Source: Nocardia asteroides (lineage in GTDB: Bacteria; Actinomycetota; Actinomycetes; Mycobacteriales; Mycobacteriaceae). From it: a stretch of DNA of 64,000 bases. Numbering within the stretch: the stretch's first letter is position 1; each line of letters starts with the position of its first letter. The stretch covers positions 4,392,001 to 4,456,000 of the forward strand of contig NZ_LR134352.1 of the NCBI RefSeq assembly GCF_900637185.1, in the 5' to 3' direction. The translations under genes and the position numbers were made by a program. Positions 32,270 through 40,528 of the stretch are shown one piece after another. The notes below the pieces were generated by a model that ran no database searches, was not told where the DNA came from, and worked only from the letters and a program-made list of their open reading frames with translations.

Positions 32270-33041
32270 GCGGGGCACCTTTCCGGAACAGGCTCGCGTC
32301 GCCGAGGCGCTGCCCGCCGTCGATGACGAAGGTCTCGCCGGTCACCCAGCTCGCCGCGTCCGAGGCCAGGAAGGCGACCGCGTCGGCGACATCGCCGGGT
32401 TCGCCGATGCGCCCCAGCGCGGTGGCGGAGTTCAGGGCGGTCTCGTGGGCCTTCCACAGCGCCTCGGCCAGTCGCGTGCGCACCACGCCCGGCGCCACCG
32501 CGTTGACCCGCACGGCCGGCGAGAGTTCCAGTGCCAGCTGCTTGGTGAGGTGGATCAGCGCCGCCTTCGAGGCGTTGTAGAGGCCGAGGTCGGGTTCGAA
32601 CCCCATGCCGCCGATGGAGGCGATATTGATCACCGAGCCGCCGTGTTCGCCCATCCAGGCGCGCGTGGCCAGCGAGGTCCACAGAATCGGGGCCCACAGG
32701 TTCACGCCGAAGGTCTTGGTGAACCGGTTGTAGTCCTGGTCGACGACCGGCCCGTAGGCGGGGTTGGTGCCCGCGTTGTTGACCAGGATGTCGATGCTGC
32801 CGAACCGTTCGAGCGCGGTGTCGATGCAGCGCCGGGCAGCGTCCTCGTCGGTGGCGTGCGCCGCGACGCCGAGGGCGGTGCCGCCCACCTCGGCGGCGGC
32901 CGCGTCCGCGGATTCCTGACTGCGCGAGGTGAGGACGACATTGCCGCCCGCCGCGGCGATCGCCTGTGCGGTCGCGAGTCCGATGCCGCGCGAGGCGCCG
33001 GTGACGATGGCGGTGCGGCCGGTGAGATCCGATCGGGACAT
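32262..33041 (-). CDS. Short-chain dehydrogenase/reductase
   Basis: 259 residues. GASRGIGLA near residue 15, NNAG near 89, Ser in NIASIGG and the YNASK pair (YxxxK) near 154-158. An arginine in TSRSQE after the second strand favours NADP(H). C-terminal WVTGETFVIDGG is standard for the FabG-like group. It is co-translated with the phosphotransferase-family gene, which hints at one pathway for a hydroxylated or carbonyl lipid. Confidence 0.9.
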   Translation of the reverse strand: MSRSDLTGRTAIVTGASRGIGLATAQAIAAAGGNVVLTSRSQESADAAAAEVGGTALGVAAHATDEDAARRCIDTALERFGSIDILVNNAGTNPAYGPVVDQDYNRFTKTFGVNLWAPILWTSLATRAWMGEHGGSVINIASIGGMGFEPDLGLYNASKAALIHLTKQLALELSPAVRVNAVAPGVVRTRLAEALWKAHETALNSATALGRIGEPGDVADAVAFLASDAASWVTGETFVIDGGQRLGDASLFRKGAPRA

Positions 33042-33224
33042 GTCCGTCGCTTTCTGCCGGTGGAGGCCGGCCGGTGGTCGGTGGCGGCGGCAGCTCCTGC
33101 CCGTAATCCGTTGTCGTGGAGCACTTTTCGGAAGACATACCGGCCACCACGTCGGTGACGCGTTCACGATAGGGCGCGATGGACTACTCGGCTATGGACA
33201 TCGGCACAGGATGTGACAGGGCAG

Positions 33225-33240
33225 ATGTGCGCAGGCACAT
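33225..33240. promoter_or_regulatory. Palindrome TGTGC-N4-GCACA near PucR-type gene
   Basis: ATGTGC (33225-33230) and GCACAT (33235-33240) are exact complements around GCAG. The site lies nine bases beyond the stop of the PucR-type regulator gene and about 185 bases upstream of the SDR start. A similar TGTGC-N5-GCACA lies just upstream of the other PucR-type gene at 43980-43996, so the two may be sites for this regulator family. Confidence 0.4.
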
Positions 33241-33248
33241 AACTCCGG

Positions 33249-34502
33249 TCAGTCTCGACCAGCCTGCGGCGTGAGCACCCAGGGGCTCAGCTGATGCGCC
33301 AGTTCGAGGGCGAGTTCGACCGCGAGCCGATGCTCACCGGGCGGATGGCCCAGCAGCGCCGTGGCCCGGGTGACGCGCTGCAGCACCGTGTTCCGATGCG
33401 TGTGCAGCCGAGCCGCGGCGCGCGGCGCGTTCTCGGCCTCGTCGAGGTACACCCGCAAGGTATCGCGCAGGCGAGCCGCCGCCGCGGTGTCTTCCGCCAA
33501 TGGGCCGAGGGTCGCGGCGACGAATTCGACCGCGCGACGGTGGTCCTGCGCGGCCAGCGCGGTGACTTCCAGATCCCGGTGCAGCGCCAGCCGCGCTCCC
33601 CCGGGATGGCCGGCGAGCAGGCCGTGCACGTCCAGCGCGGCGGCGTGCGTGCGCCGGAACCCGGCGATACCCGGCGCGGTGGGTCCGACGGCCACCCGGA
33701 CTTCCGGCGGCACCGCGTCCAGCACGGCAGGCAATCCGGTGGTGTCCGGATCGGTGTCGGTACCCAGCCACGCCCACAGCGTCGACGCGCCGACGGCCAG
33801 GGTCAGCGGTTGCCGCGCCCCGAGGGACCGGGCCACCAGATGCGCGGTCGATTCGAGGACACCCTGCCCGGCCGCCCCCTGGGACCACACCACCAGCGCG
33901 GTGTGCCTGCGCGACAGCTCGTACCCCAGCCGTTCACCGGCACGCCTGCTGTCGATCGGCGCGCCGTCGAGGATCAGCCGCACGGTCTCACCGCGCCGGG
34001 CGAGAACGCCGCCGAGCAGCTCCTCCCGCTCCCGCTGCGCCGCCGCGATGACCTGACCGATCACCTGATCGATGAACTCGCCCATGCTCTCCGAGGCCAG
34101 GTCCAGCACCTGCGCGAGCACGGGCCCCGACGGCGCCAGCCGGATGGCGTGCGCCATGTACCGCCGCCACACGATGTTCTGGCCGCGCCGATAGGACTGG
34201 AAGATCGCGTTCAGCTCGAAGCCGCGCCGGGCCACCGTGCGCGCGACGTCGAGGGCCTCCGGCGGGATGTCGAACACGGTCGGCGTCTCCCGCCGCGCGA
34301 ACACCGTGAGCACCCGCGCGGTATTGGCCCGGTTGCTCGCCGACATGTCGGCGATGAACGCGGCATCGGCGTTCATCGACGGATTCGCGGCGAGCTCGGC
34401 GGCGTCCATCTCGGCGACGAGCTCGTCGACCTCGCCCAGCATCACTTCGGCGACGGCTCCCATCAGCTCCGCCACCTCGGGTGATTCCGCACCGCCGACC
34501 AT
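33249..34502 (-). CDS. PucR/CdaR-type transcriptional regulator
   Basis: 417 residues. The N-terminal 160 residues are a helical sensor segment (RGFELNAIFQSYRRGQNIVWRR region), followed by a GGDEF-like CdaR domain and the C-terminal PucR helix-turn-helix (ARLHTHRNTVLQRVTRATALLG region, residues 365-390). The SDR and phosphotransferase genes follow downstream on the same strand and may be its targets. It is related to the regulator at 44039-45295 in length and layout. Confidence 0.87.
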   Translation of the reverse strand: MVGGAESPEVAELMGAVAEVMLGEVDELVAEMDAAELAANPSMNADAAFIADMSASNRANTARVLTVFARRETPTVFDIPPEALDVARTVARRGFELNAIFQSYRRGQNIVWRRYMAHAIRLAPSGPVLAQVLDLASESMGEFIDQVIGQVIAAAQREREELLGGVLARRGETVRLILDGAPIDSRRAGERLGYELSRRHTALVVWSQGAAGQGVLESTAHLVARSLGARQPLTLAVGASTLWAWLGTDTDPDTTGLPAVLDAVPPEVRVAVGPTAPGIAGFRRTHAAALDVHGLLAGHPGGARLALHRDLEVTALAAQDHRRAVEFVAATLGPLAEDTAAAARLRDTLRVYLDEAENAPRAAARLHTHRNTVLQRVTRATALLGHPPGEHRLAVELALELAHQLSPWVLTPQAGRD

Positions 34503-34551
34503 GCCGAGCAGTCTGCCACCGCCCGGCCGGGTACCGGCGGTCAGCTGCGGC

Positions 34552-34869
34552 CTAGGCCGGTGGGCGGTAGGTGACGTCCAAGGCGACGGCTTCGTCGATC
34601 TGCGCCGGTGTCAGCAGGCGGACCGTGTGCGAGACGGCCGCGCCGACGGCCGCGGTGCGGATGGCGAGCGCCGCGGCGGCGACGTCGTCGGGGACGTCAC
34701 CGATGACGAACAGGTCGTCCTCGCCGAAGGCGAAGTAGCACGTCTCCACCGATCCGCCGACGCTCTCGACCATCTCCGTGATCGCCGCCTGTCGCGCACT
34801 CCCGCCCTGCGCGAGCAGACCCTGCGCCCCCTCCTGGAAATAGCTGACCCGCCACATGTACTTGGGCAT
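34552..34869 (-). CDS. GYD-domain protein
   Basis: About 105 residues from ATG 34869, nine bases after GAGGAGG; ATG 34878 abuts that site. The sequence YMWRVSYFQEGAQGLL near the start and VETCYFAFGEDDLFVIGDVPD fit the GYD domain, a small ferredoxin-like fold of unknown function. It has no clear partner; the PucR-type gene lies 49 bases downstream on the same strand. Confidence 0.75.
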   Translation of the reverse strand: MPKYMWRVSYFQEGAQGLLAQGGSARQAAITEMVESVGGSVETCYFAFGEDDLFVIGDVPDDVAAAALAIRTAAVGAAVSHTVRLLTPAQIDEAVALDVTYRPPA

Positions 34870-35067
34870 ATCCACCATCCTCCTCGGTCGGACACGATCG
34901 TCGGGACAGGGCCTGGGTTCCAGGCCACACCCACACGATGAGCTGTCGCAGCAATGATGCGCCAACGCGACGGCCGCGATACCCGCGCAGGTCGCGTGTC
35001 GCGCCACGTTTCACCGCTCGCGGGCAGTGGCTCCCCCTTCGGGGAGTTCGCGCCGTGTCCAGGGGCG

Positions 35068-37155
35068 TCACAGTTCGTCGAGCAGGTCCTCGAGGTGGAT
35101 CGGCAGATCGCGGACCCGGATTCCGGTCGCGTGGTAGACGGCATTGCCCACGGCGGCGGCGGATCCGACGATGCCGATCTCGCCGATTCCCTTGGTGCCC
35201 AAGGGGTTCACGTGCGGATCGGTTTCGTCGATCCAGCTCACGTCGATCTCGCCGATGTCGGCGTTCGCCGGGATGTGGTAGCCGGCGAGGTCGTGGTTGA
35301 CGACGGTGGCGAAGCGGGGATCGAACCGGCTCTCCTCGAACAGCGCCATCGACACGCCCATGGTGATGCCGCCGACGAATTGGGAACGCGCGGTGCGCGG
35401 ATTGACGATGCGGCCCGCGGCGAAGACGCTCACCATGCGCGGCACCCTGATCTCGCCCGTGTCGGCGTCCACCGCCACCTCGGCGAAGTGCGCGCCGAAG
35501 GCGTGGGTCGAATAGTTCTCGCGCTCCGGGTCTTGCGCCGCGTCCACGGTGATCTCCGCTCCGTCGGCGGGTTCGGTGCCGAACCGGTCGCGGAAGGCCT
35601 GCCCGGCGGTCACGACGGCCGAGCCCCAGGACGACATGCCGCTGGACCCGCCGGCCACCGTGCCCGTGGGCAGCGTCGAGTCACCGATGCGCAGATCGAT
35701 GCGGGCGGGGTCGACGGCGAGGGCGTCGGCGGCGATCTGGCCGAGCGTCGTCCAGGTGCCGGTGCCGATGTCCATGGCGTCGATGGCCACCTCGTAGCGG
35801 CCGCCGCGGTACCGCACGCGGGCGCTGTTGCCCGGCGAGACCTGCGCGGGGTAGGTGGCCGCCGCAACGCCGGAACCGCGCAGCCACCGGCCGTCGCGCC
35901 GTGCCCGCGGCGTCGGATCCCGGTCGTCCCAGCCGAAGCGTTCGGCGCCGGCGCGCAGACACTCGAGCAGCCCGCGGCTGGAGAAGGGCCGACCCGTTTC
36001 CGGGTCGACCTCGGGTTCGTTGTGGACGCGCAGGGCGATCGGGTCCATCCCGAGGGCGACGGCGAGTTCGTCGAGCGCCGTCTCCCCCGCGTACATGCCC
36101 GGGCAGTGGCCGGGCGCGCGCATCCACGACGAGACCGGTACGTCCAGCGCCGCCAGCCGATGCGAGGTGGACCGGTTGGCCGCCGCGTACATCACCCGCG
36201 AGGACACCGCGGTCTGTTCGGCGTATTCCTTGACGGTCGACACCTGCTCCACCACCTCGTGGGCGATGGCGGTCAGGGTGCCGTCGCGGTGGGCGCCGAG
36301 CCGGATCCGCTGGATGGTCGGGGTGCGGTAGCCGGCCAGCGAGAACAGCTGCTGCCGGGTCAGTGGCAGTTTCACGGGCCGGTCGCCGACCATTTTCGCG
36401 GCCATCACGGCCAGCACGATGTGGGCGTGCGGTTCGCCCTTGGAGCCGAATCCGCCGCCGACATAGGGCGCGATCACCCGCACCTGTTCCGGGTCGAGGC
36501 CGAACAGGGGACCGATCGTCGCGCGCACCACGTGCGGGCCCTGGGTGGAGTCGAACAGCACCAGCGTGTCGCCGGTCCAGTGCGCCACGGTGGCGTGCGG
36601 TTCCATCGGGTTGTTGTGCTGCATCGGTGTGGTGTAGGTGTGGTCGATCGAGACCGGCGCGATGTCCAGCGCCGCGTCCACGTCGCCGACGGAGGTGTCG
36701 GAGTCGAAGCCGCCGTCGAGGCCGTCCGGGGTGTACAGGCCCTCGTGGTCCACACGCAAGGTGACGTCGGCGGGGAGCTCGTCGTAGACGACCTCGATGC
36801 GGGCCGCCGCCTCGCGCGCGATCTCGGGGCTGGTCGCGACGACGGCGCCGATCAGCTGTCCGCGGAAGGCGATCCGGTCGTGCTGCAGGATGAAGAGCTC
36901 GGCGTCGTCGTCGGCCGACAATCGCGGCGCGTTGTGATGGGTGAGGACCGCGACGACACCGTCCATCCGCTCGGCGGTGGTCGTGTCGATCGCGCGGATG
37001 CGGCCGCGGGCGATCGTCGCCTGCACCGCGAACGCGTGCAGCGGCTCGTGCTGCGGGTGCTCCATCGCGTAGGGAGCGCGGCCACGCAGTTTGGCCGGGC
37101 CGTCGACGCGGGTGGGTGAGCTGCCGATCGCCTGAATGCGCAGCGGGGTGGCCAT
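35068..37155 (-). CDS. Molybdenum hydroxylase large subunit (xanthine/aldehyde oxidase family)
   Basis: 695 residues from ATG 37155, overlapping the stop of the FAD subunit gene (TGATG). Molybdopterin-cytosine-dinucleotide contacts are seen in YVGGGFGSKG and WGSAVVTAG; the catalytic glutamate is in GTKGIGEIG near residue 659. Length and the PaoC/YagR-like sequence place it with aldehyde oxidoreductases rather than xanthine dehydrogenases. It forms a three-subunit enzyme with the two genes upstream. No dedicated maturation chaperone gene is next to it. Confidence 0.9.
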   Translation of the reverse strand: MATPLRIQAIGSSPTRVDGPAKLRGRAPYAMEHPQHEPLHAFAVQATIARGRIRAIDTTTAERMDGVVAVLTHHNAPRLSADDDAELFILQHDRIAFRGQLIGAVVATSPEIAREAAARIEVVYDELPADVTLRVDHEGLYTPDGLDGGFDSDTSVGDVDAALDIAPVSIDHTYTTPMQHNNPMEPHATVAHWTGDTLVLFDSTQGPHVVRATIGPLFGLDPEQVRVIAPYVGGGFGSKGEPHAHIVLAVMAAKMVGDRPVKLPLTRQQLFSLAGYRTPTIQRIRLGAHRDGTLTAIAHEVVEQVSTVKEYAEQTAVSSRVMYAAANRSTSHRLAALDVPVSSWMRAPGHCPGMYAGETALDELAVALGMDPIALRVHNEPEVDPETGRPFSSRGLLECLRAGAERFGWDDRDPTPRARRDGRWLRGSGVAAATYPAQVSPGNSARVRYRGGRYEVAIDAMDIGTGTWTTLGQIAADALAVDPARIDLRIGDSTLPTGTVAGGSSGMSSWGSAVVTAGQAFRDRFGTEPADGAEITVDAAQDPERENYSTHAFGAHFAEVAVDADTGEIRVPRMVSVFAAGRIVNPRTARSQFVGGITMGVSMALFEESRFDPRFATVVNHDLAGYHIPANADIGEIDVSWIDETDPHVNPLGTKGIGEIGIVGSAAAVGNAVYHATGIRVRDLPIHLEDLLDEL

Positions 37156-38138
37156 CACGCTCCCGTCAGTTCGCGCAGGGTCGACACGAGCACCCGGCGG
37201 GCCAGGGGGATCTTGAAGCCGTTCTCGCGCAGGGGCCGCGCGGCGGCGAGTTCGGCGTCCGCGGCGTCGGCGAAGGCCGACTCGGTGGCCGGTTGTCCCC
37301 GCAGCGCGTCCTCGGCGGCGTAGGCGCGCCACGGTTTGTGCGCGACTCCGCCGAAGGCGACGCGGGCGTCGCGCACGACGCCGTCGGCCAGGTCGACCGC
37401 GGCCGCCACCGACACCAGTGCGAAGGCGAACGACGCCCGGTCGCGCACTTTGCGGTAGGTGGAACCGGCCGCCCAGCCGAGGGCGGGGATGTCGACCGCG
37501 GTGATCAGGTCGCCGTGGTCGAGAACCGTGTCGCGGTCGGGATCCTCGCCCGGGAGCCGGTGCAAATCGACCACCGGGATGGTGCGCTCGCCCTCGGCTC
37601 CGAGTATCCGCACCACCGCGTCCAGGGCGGTCAGCGCGACCGCCATGTCCGAGGGGTGGGTGGCGACGCACTGGTCCGAGGCGCCGAGGATCGCGTGGTC
37701 GCGGTCGAAGCCGCCGATCGCCGAACAGCCGCTGCCCGGGGCGCGCTTGTTGCACGGGGTGGTGGGGTCCTGGAAGTACGGGCAGCGGGTGCGTTGCAGA
37801 AGGTTGCCCGCGGTGGTGGCCAGGTTGCGCAGCTGCGGTGACGCGCCGGCCAGCAGGGCCGCCGACAGCATCCGGTACCGCCTGCGGATGAGCGGGTGCG
37901 CGGCCAGGTCGGCATTGCGCACCGCCGACCCGACACGCACGCCGCCGTCGGCCAGTTCCGTCACCTCGTCGAAGGGCAACCGGCTCACATCGACCAGCCG
38001 GCTCGGTGCGGTGATGCCGAGCTTCAAATGATCGACCAGATTGGTACCTGCGCCCAGGAACGCGGCGTCCGGATCAGCGCGGACCGCGGCCACCGCGCGT
38101 GCGGCGTCGGTAGCGCGTTCGTAGTCGAATTCCCTCAT
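37155..38138 (-). CDS. Molybdenum hydroxylase FAD subunit, with extra cysteine cluster
   Basis: 327 residues. FAD-binding motifs AFLGAGTNLVDHLK and TTAGNLLQRTRCPYF. Cysteines in RCPYFQDPTTPCNK, SGCSAIGG and DQCVATHPSD form the insertion that in E. coli PaoB binds a [4Fe-4S] cluster, so this belongs to the PaoABC-type aldehyde oxidases. The ATG overlaps the 2Fe-2S subunit stop by four bases, and its stop overlaps the large subunit start, so all three are made in step. Confidence 0.9.
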   Translation of the reverse strand: MREFDYERATDAARAVAAVRADPDAAFLGAGTNLVDHLKLGITAPSRLVDVSRLPFDEVTELADGGVRVGSAVRNADLAAHPLIRRRYRMLSAALLAGASPQLRNLATTAGNLLQRTRCPYFQDPTTPCNKRAPGSGCSAIGGFDRDHAILGASDQCVATHPSDMAVALTALDAVVRILGAEGERTIPVVDLHRLPGEDPDRDTVLDHGDLITAVDIPALGWAAGSTYRKVRDRASFAFALVSVAAAVDLADGVVRDARVAFGGVAHKPWRAYAAEDALRGQPATESAFADAADAELAAARPLRENGFKIPLARRVLVSTLRELTGA

Positions 38139-38638
38139 CGCAGGGTGTCCTGGATCGCGGCGACGATCGCGGGATAGGCGCCGCACCGGCACAGGTTGCC
38201 GCTCATCCGTTCCCGGATCTCCGCGGCGTCCAGATCGATCTCGCCGGTGAGATCGGCGCTCACGTGACTGGGTGCGCCCGCCTCGGCTTCGGCGACCATG
38301 CCGATCGCCGAGCAGACCTGGCCCGGCGTGCAGTATCCGCATTGGAAGGCATCGTGGGCGAGAAAGGCCTGCTGGATCGGGTGCAGGACTTCGCCGTCGG
38401 CGAGCCCGTCGGCGGTGACGACGGTCGCGCCGTCGTGCGCCACCGCGAGCGCGAGACAGACGGTCGCCCTGCGCCCGTCGAGCAGGACGGTGCACGACCC
38501 GCACTGCCCGTGGTCACACCCCTTCTTGGGAGCGGTCACCTCGAGCTGCTCCCGCAGCACATCCAGCAGGGTGGCGCGGGTATCGACGTCGACCTCCCGC
38601 CGCTCCCCGTCGACGGTCACACTGATCCGGGCACGCAT
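38135..38638 (-). CDS. Molybdenum hydroxylase 2Fe-2S subunit
   Basis: 167 residues from ATG 38638. The plant-type cluster is bound by Cys41, Cys46, Cys49 and Cys61; the second cluster by CGYCTPGQ and CRCG near the C-terminus. Unlike E. coli PaoA, there is no Tat leader before the first domain, so the enzyme should stay in the cytoplasm. First gene of the operon; the upstream gap holds its promoter. Confidence 0.92.
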   Translation of the reverse strand: MRARISVTVDGERREVDVDTRATLLDVLREQLEVTAPKKGCDHGQCGSCTVLLDGRRATVCLALAVAHDGATVVTADGLADGEVLHPIQQAFLAHDAFQCGYCTPGQVCSAIGMVAEAEAGAPSHVSADLTGEIDLDAAEIRERMSGNLCRCGAYPAIVAAIQDTLR

Positions 38639-39088
38639 AGAACGACCTCTCGTCTGCGGAACACCGACTCCACCGACCCCACGCGGCCGACCCCACCGGG
38701 CCCACCACCGTCCTCCACGCCTCTGCTGTGCGATCACGCACCTGCCACGCTACCAACCCACCGCATCCACGCCACGAACATCGAACCCGGCGGGCGAGCT
38801 CTCCGCCCGACCGATTTCACCGCACCGCTCGCAAGGCCGGGGTGCCCGGCCTGACGTTCGCCAAACAACGCGAGAGGGCCGGCCTGTCGACGACCGCGGC
38901 GGACTGCTCCGTGCCGCACCCTGAAACCAGACCCAGCCACATCACCTGTGCTGCGATCGCAGACGATGCCCGCCCCGATTCGTTCATGCTGGTGGACCGA
39001 CAAATCGTTGGGTCGGCCGAACACGGCGACCGTCGGTTCGCGGTTCGACGACAGACCTCGCTTGACCTTCCAACGAGTGGAGTGCGGG
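38639..39088. other. 450-base gap between oxidase operon and FAD oxidoreductase gene
   Basis: No supported gene. Long open frames exist on both strands but have no ribosome site and no family resemblance. A short palindrome GTGCG-ATCA-CGCAC at 38728-38741, about 90 bases upstream of the 2Fe-2S subunit start, is a weak operator candidate. No terminator or RNA gene was recognised. Confidence 0.35.
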
Positions 39089-40501
39089 CTATCGCGCCCG
39101 GCGTAGCGCGCGCTCCGCCGCGTTGACTCCGCACATTCCGTGGGCTCCGGGGCCCGGCGGGGTCGCTGCCGAGCAGAGGTAGTGGCCGGGGATGCCGATG
39201 TCGTACGGCTGCAAGGTCTTTCGTGGGCCGAAGACCAGCTGGGGGGTGTCCTTGGCGCCGGTCATGATGTTGCCGCCGACGTAGTTGGGGTTGTAGTCGG
39301 CGAAGTCGGTGGTGGTGCGGGTGTTCAGGCCGACGACGCGGTCGCGGAAACCGGGTGCGAACTGTTCGATGCGGTCGATGATCGCGGCGGTCGCGTCGCC
39401 GGTGTAGCCGTGGGGCACGTGGGCGTAGGTCCACAGCGGGTGGACCGAACCCGCCGAGCGCTGAGGGTCGGCGAGGTACTGCTGGCCCACCAGAACGAAC
39501 GGGCGCTGCGGCATCCGGCCGGCGGCGATGTCACGCTCCCCCGCCGCGACCTCGGCGAAGGAGCCGCCGAGGTGGACCGTTCCCGCCCGGCGGGCCGCCT
39601 CCGCGGTCCACGGGACACCGCCCTCGACGGCGAAATCGACCTTGAACGCGCCGGGTCCGTACCGGAATCGCCGGTAGGCGCGGGCGATCCGGGCCGGGAG
39701 CCGGTCGCCGAGGATCTCGGCGACCGCGGTCGGGGCGACATCCCAGACGGTGATGTCCGACGGGGGCAGGTCGGCGCGCGAGCGCACCCGCACCCCGGTC
39801 TCGATCTTGCCGCCGCGATCGCCCAGTGCGGCCGCCATGGCGTCGGCGATCCGCTGGGACCCGCCGACGGCCACCGCCCAGCCGTACCGGTGCCCCGCGG
39901 TGAGGATGCCGAGCCCGACACTGGCACTCAGCGGCCGCTCGAGCGGGACGAAGGCGTGTGCGGCGACACCACCGAACAGCGCCCGGCCGGGTTCGGTCCG
40001 GAAGGCGCGCGCCAGCCAGGTGGCGGGCGCGGTGGCCGGAATGCCGAAGCGCGCCAACCGGATCGGATGCCGGGGCACCCGCAGCAGGGGCCGCATGATG
40101 TCGGCGCCGGTCTCCTCGTAGCCGGCGACCGGGCCGTCGAACAAGGCACGCCACAGCCGCTCGTCCGCGCCCAGCCCCGCCGCGGTGTCGGCGACCGAGC
40201 GGTGCAGCACCCCGGCGGTGCCGTCGTCGAGCGGATGCACGCAGTCGAGTTCGGCCCAGGCCCAGCGCAATCCGTACCGTTCCAGGTCGACCCGCCGCAG
40301 GAACGGCGATCCGACGGCCATCGGATGGATGGCCGAACAGTGGTCGTGCAGCAGCCCGGGCACGATCGCCTCGCTCGAGCGGGTGCCGCCGCCGATCGTG
40401 TCGGCGGCCTCGAGCACCGTCACCTCGACGCCCGCCCCGGCCAGGGTGACGGCCGCGGCCAGTCCGTTCGGGCCGCTGCCGACCACTGTCGCCGTTGTCA
40501 T
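39089..40501 (-). CDS. FAD-dependent oxidoreductase, phytoene-desaturase-like
   Basis: 470 residues. Dinucleotide fold VVGSGPNGLAAAVTLA at the N-terminus, GGGTRSSEA following, and the C-terminal FAD contact HGMCGVNAAERAL. The protein matches the PYROXD2/phytoene desaturase-like family that is common in actinobacteria and whose substrates are mostly unknown. It is the last gene of a run with a DUF3556 membrane protein and an acyl-CoA synthetase on the same strand, so a lipid substrate is likely. No carotenoid genes lie nearby. Confidence 0.85.
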   Translation of the reverse strand: MTTATVVGSGPNGLAAAVTLAGAGVEVTVLEAADTIGGGTRSSEAIVPGLLHDHCSAIHPMAVGSPFLRRVDLERYGLRWAWAELDCVHPLDDGTAGVLHRSVADTAAGLGADERLWRALFDGPVAGYEETGADIMRPLLRVPRHPIRLARFGIPATAPATWLARAFRTEPGRALFGGVAAHAFVPLERPLSASVGLGILTAGHRYGWAVAVGGSQRIADAMAAALGDRGGKIETGVRVRSRADLPPSDITVWDVAPTAVAEILGDRLPARIARAYRRFRYGPGAFKVDFAVEGGVPWTAEAARRAGTVHLGGSFAEVAAGERDIAAGRMPQRPFVLVGQQYLADPQRSAGSVHPLWTYAHVPHGYTGDATAAIIDRIEQFAPGFRDRVVGLNTRTTTDFADYNPNYVGGNIMTGAKDTPQLVFGPRKTLQPYDIGIPGHYLCSAATPPGPGAHGMCGVNAAERALRRAR

Positions 40502-40528
40502 CGCACTCGTCCTCTCCTCGGGTTCCGC

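Noticed and set aside
38734..39126. Open frames in the gap upstream of the molybdenum hydroxylase operon
   Set aside because: No ribosome site, odd composition and no recognisable domain on either strand.
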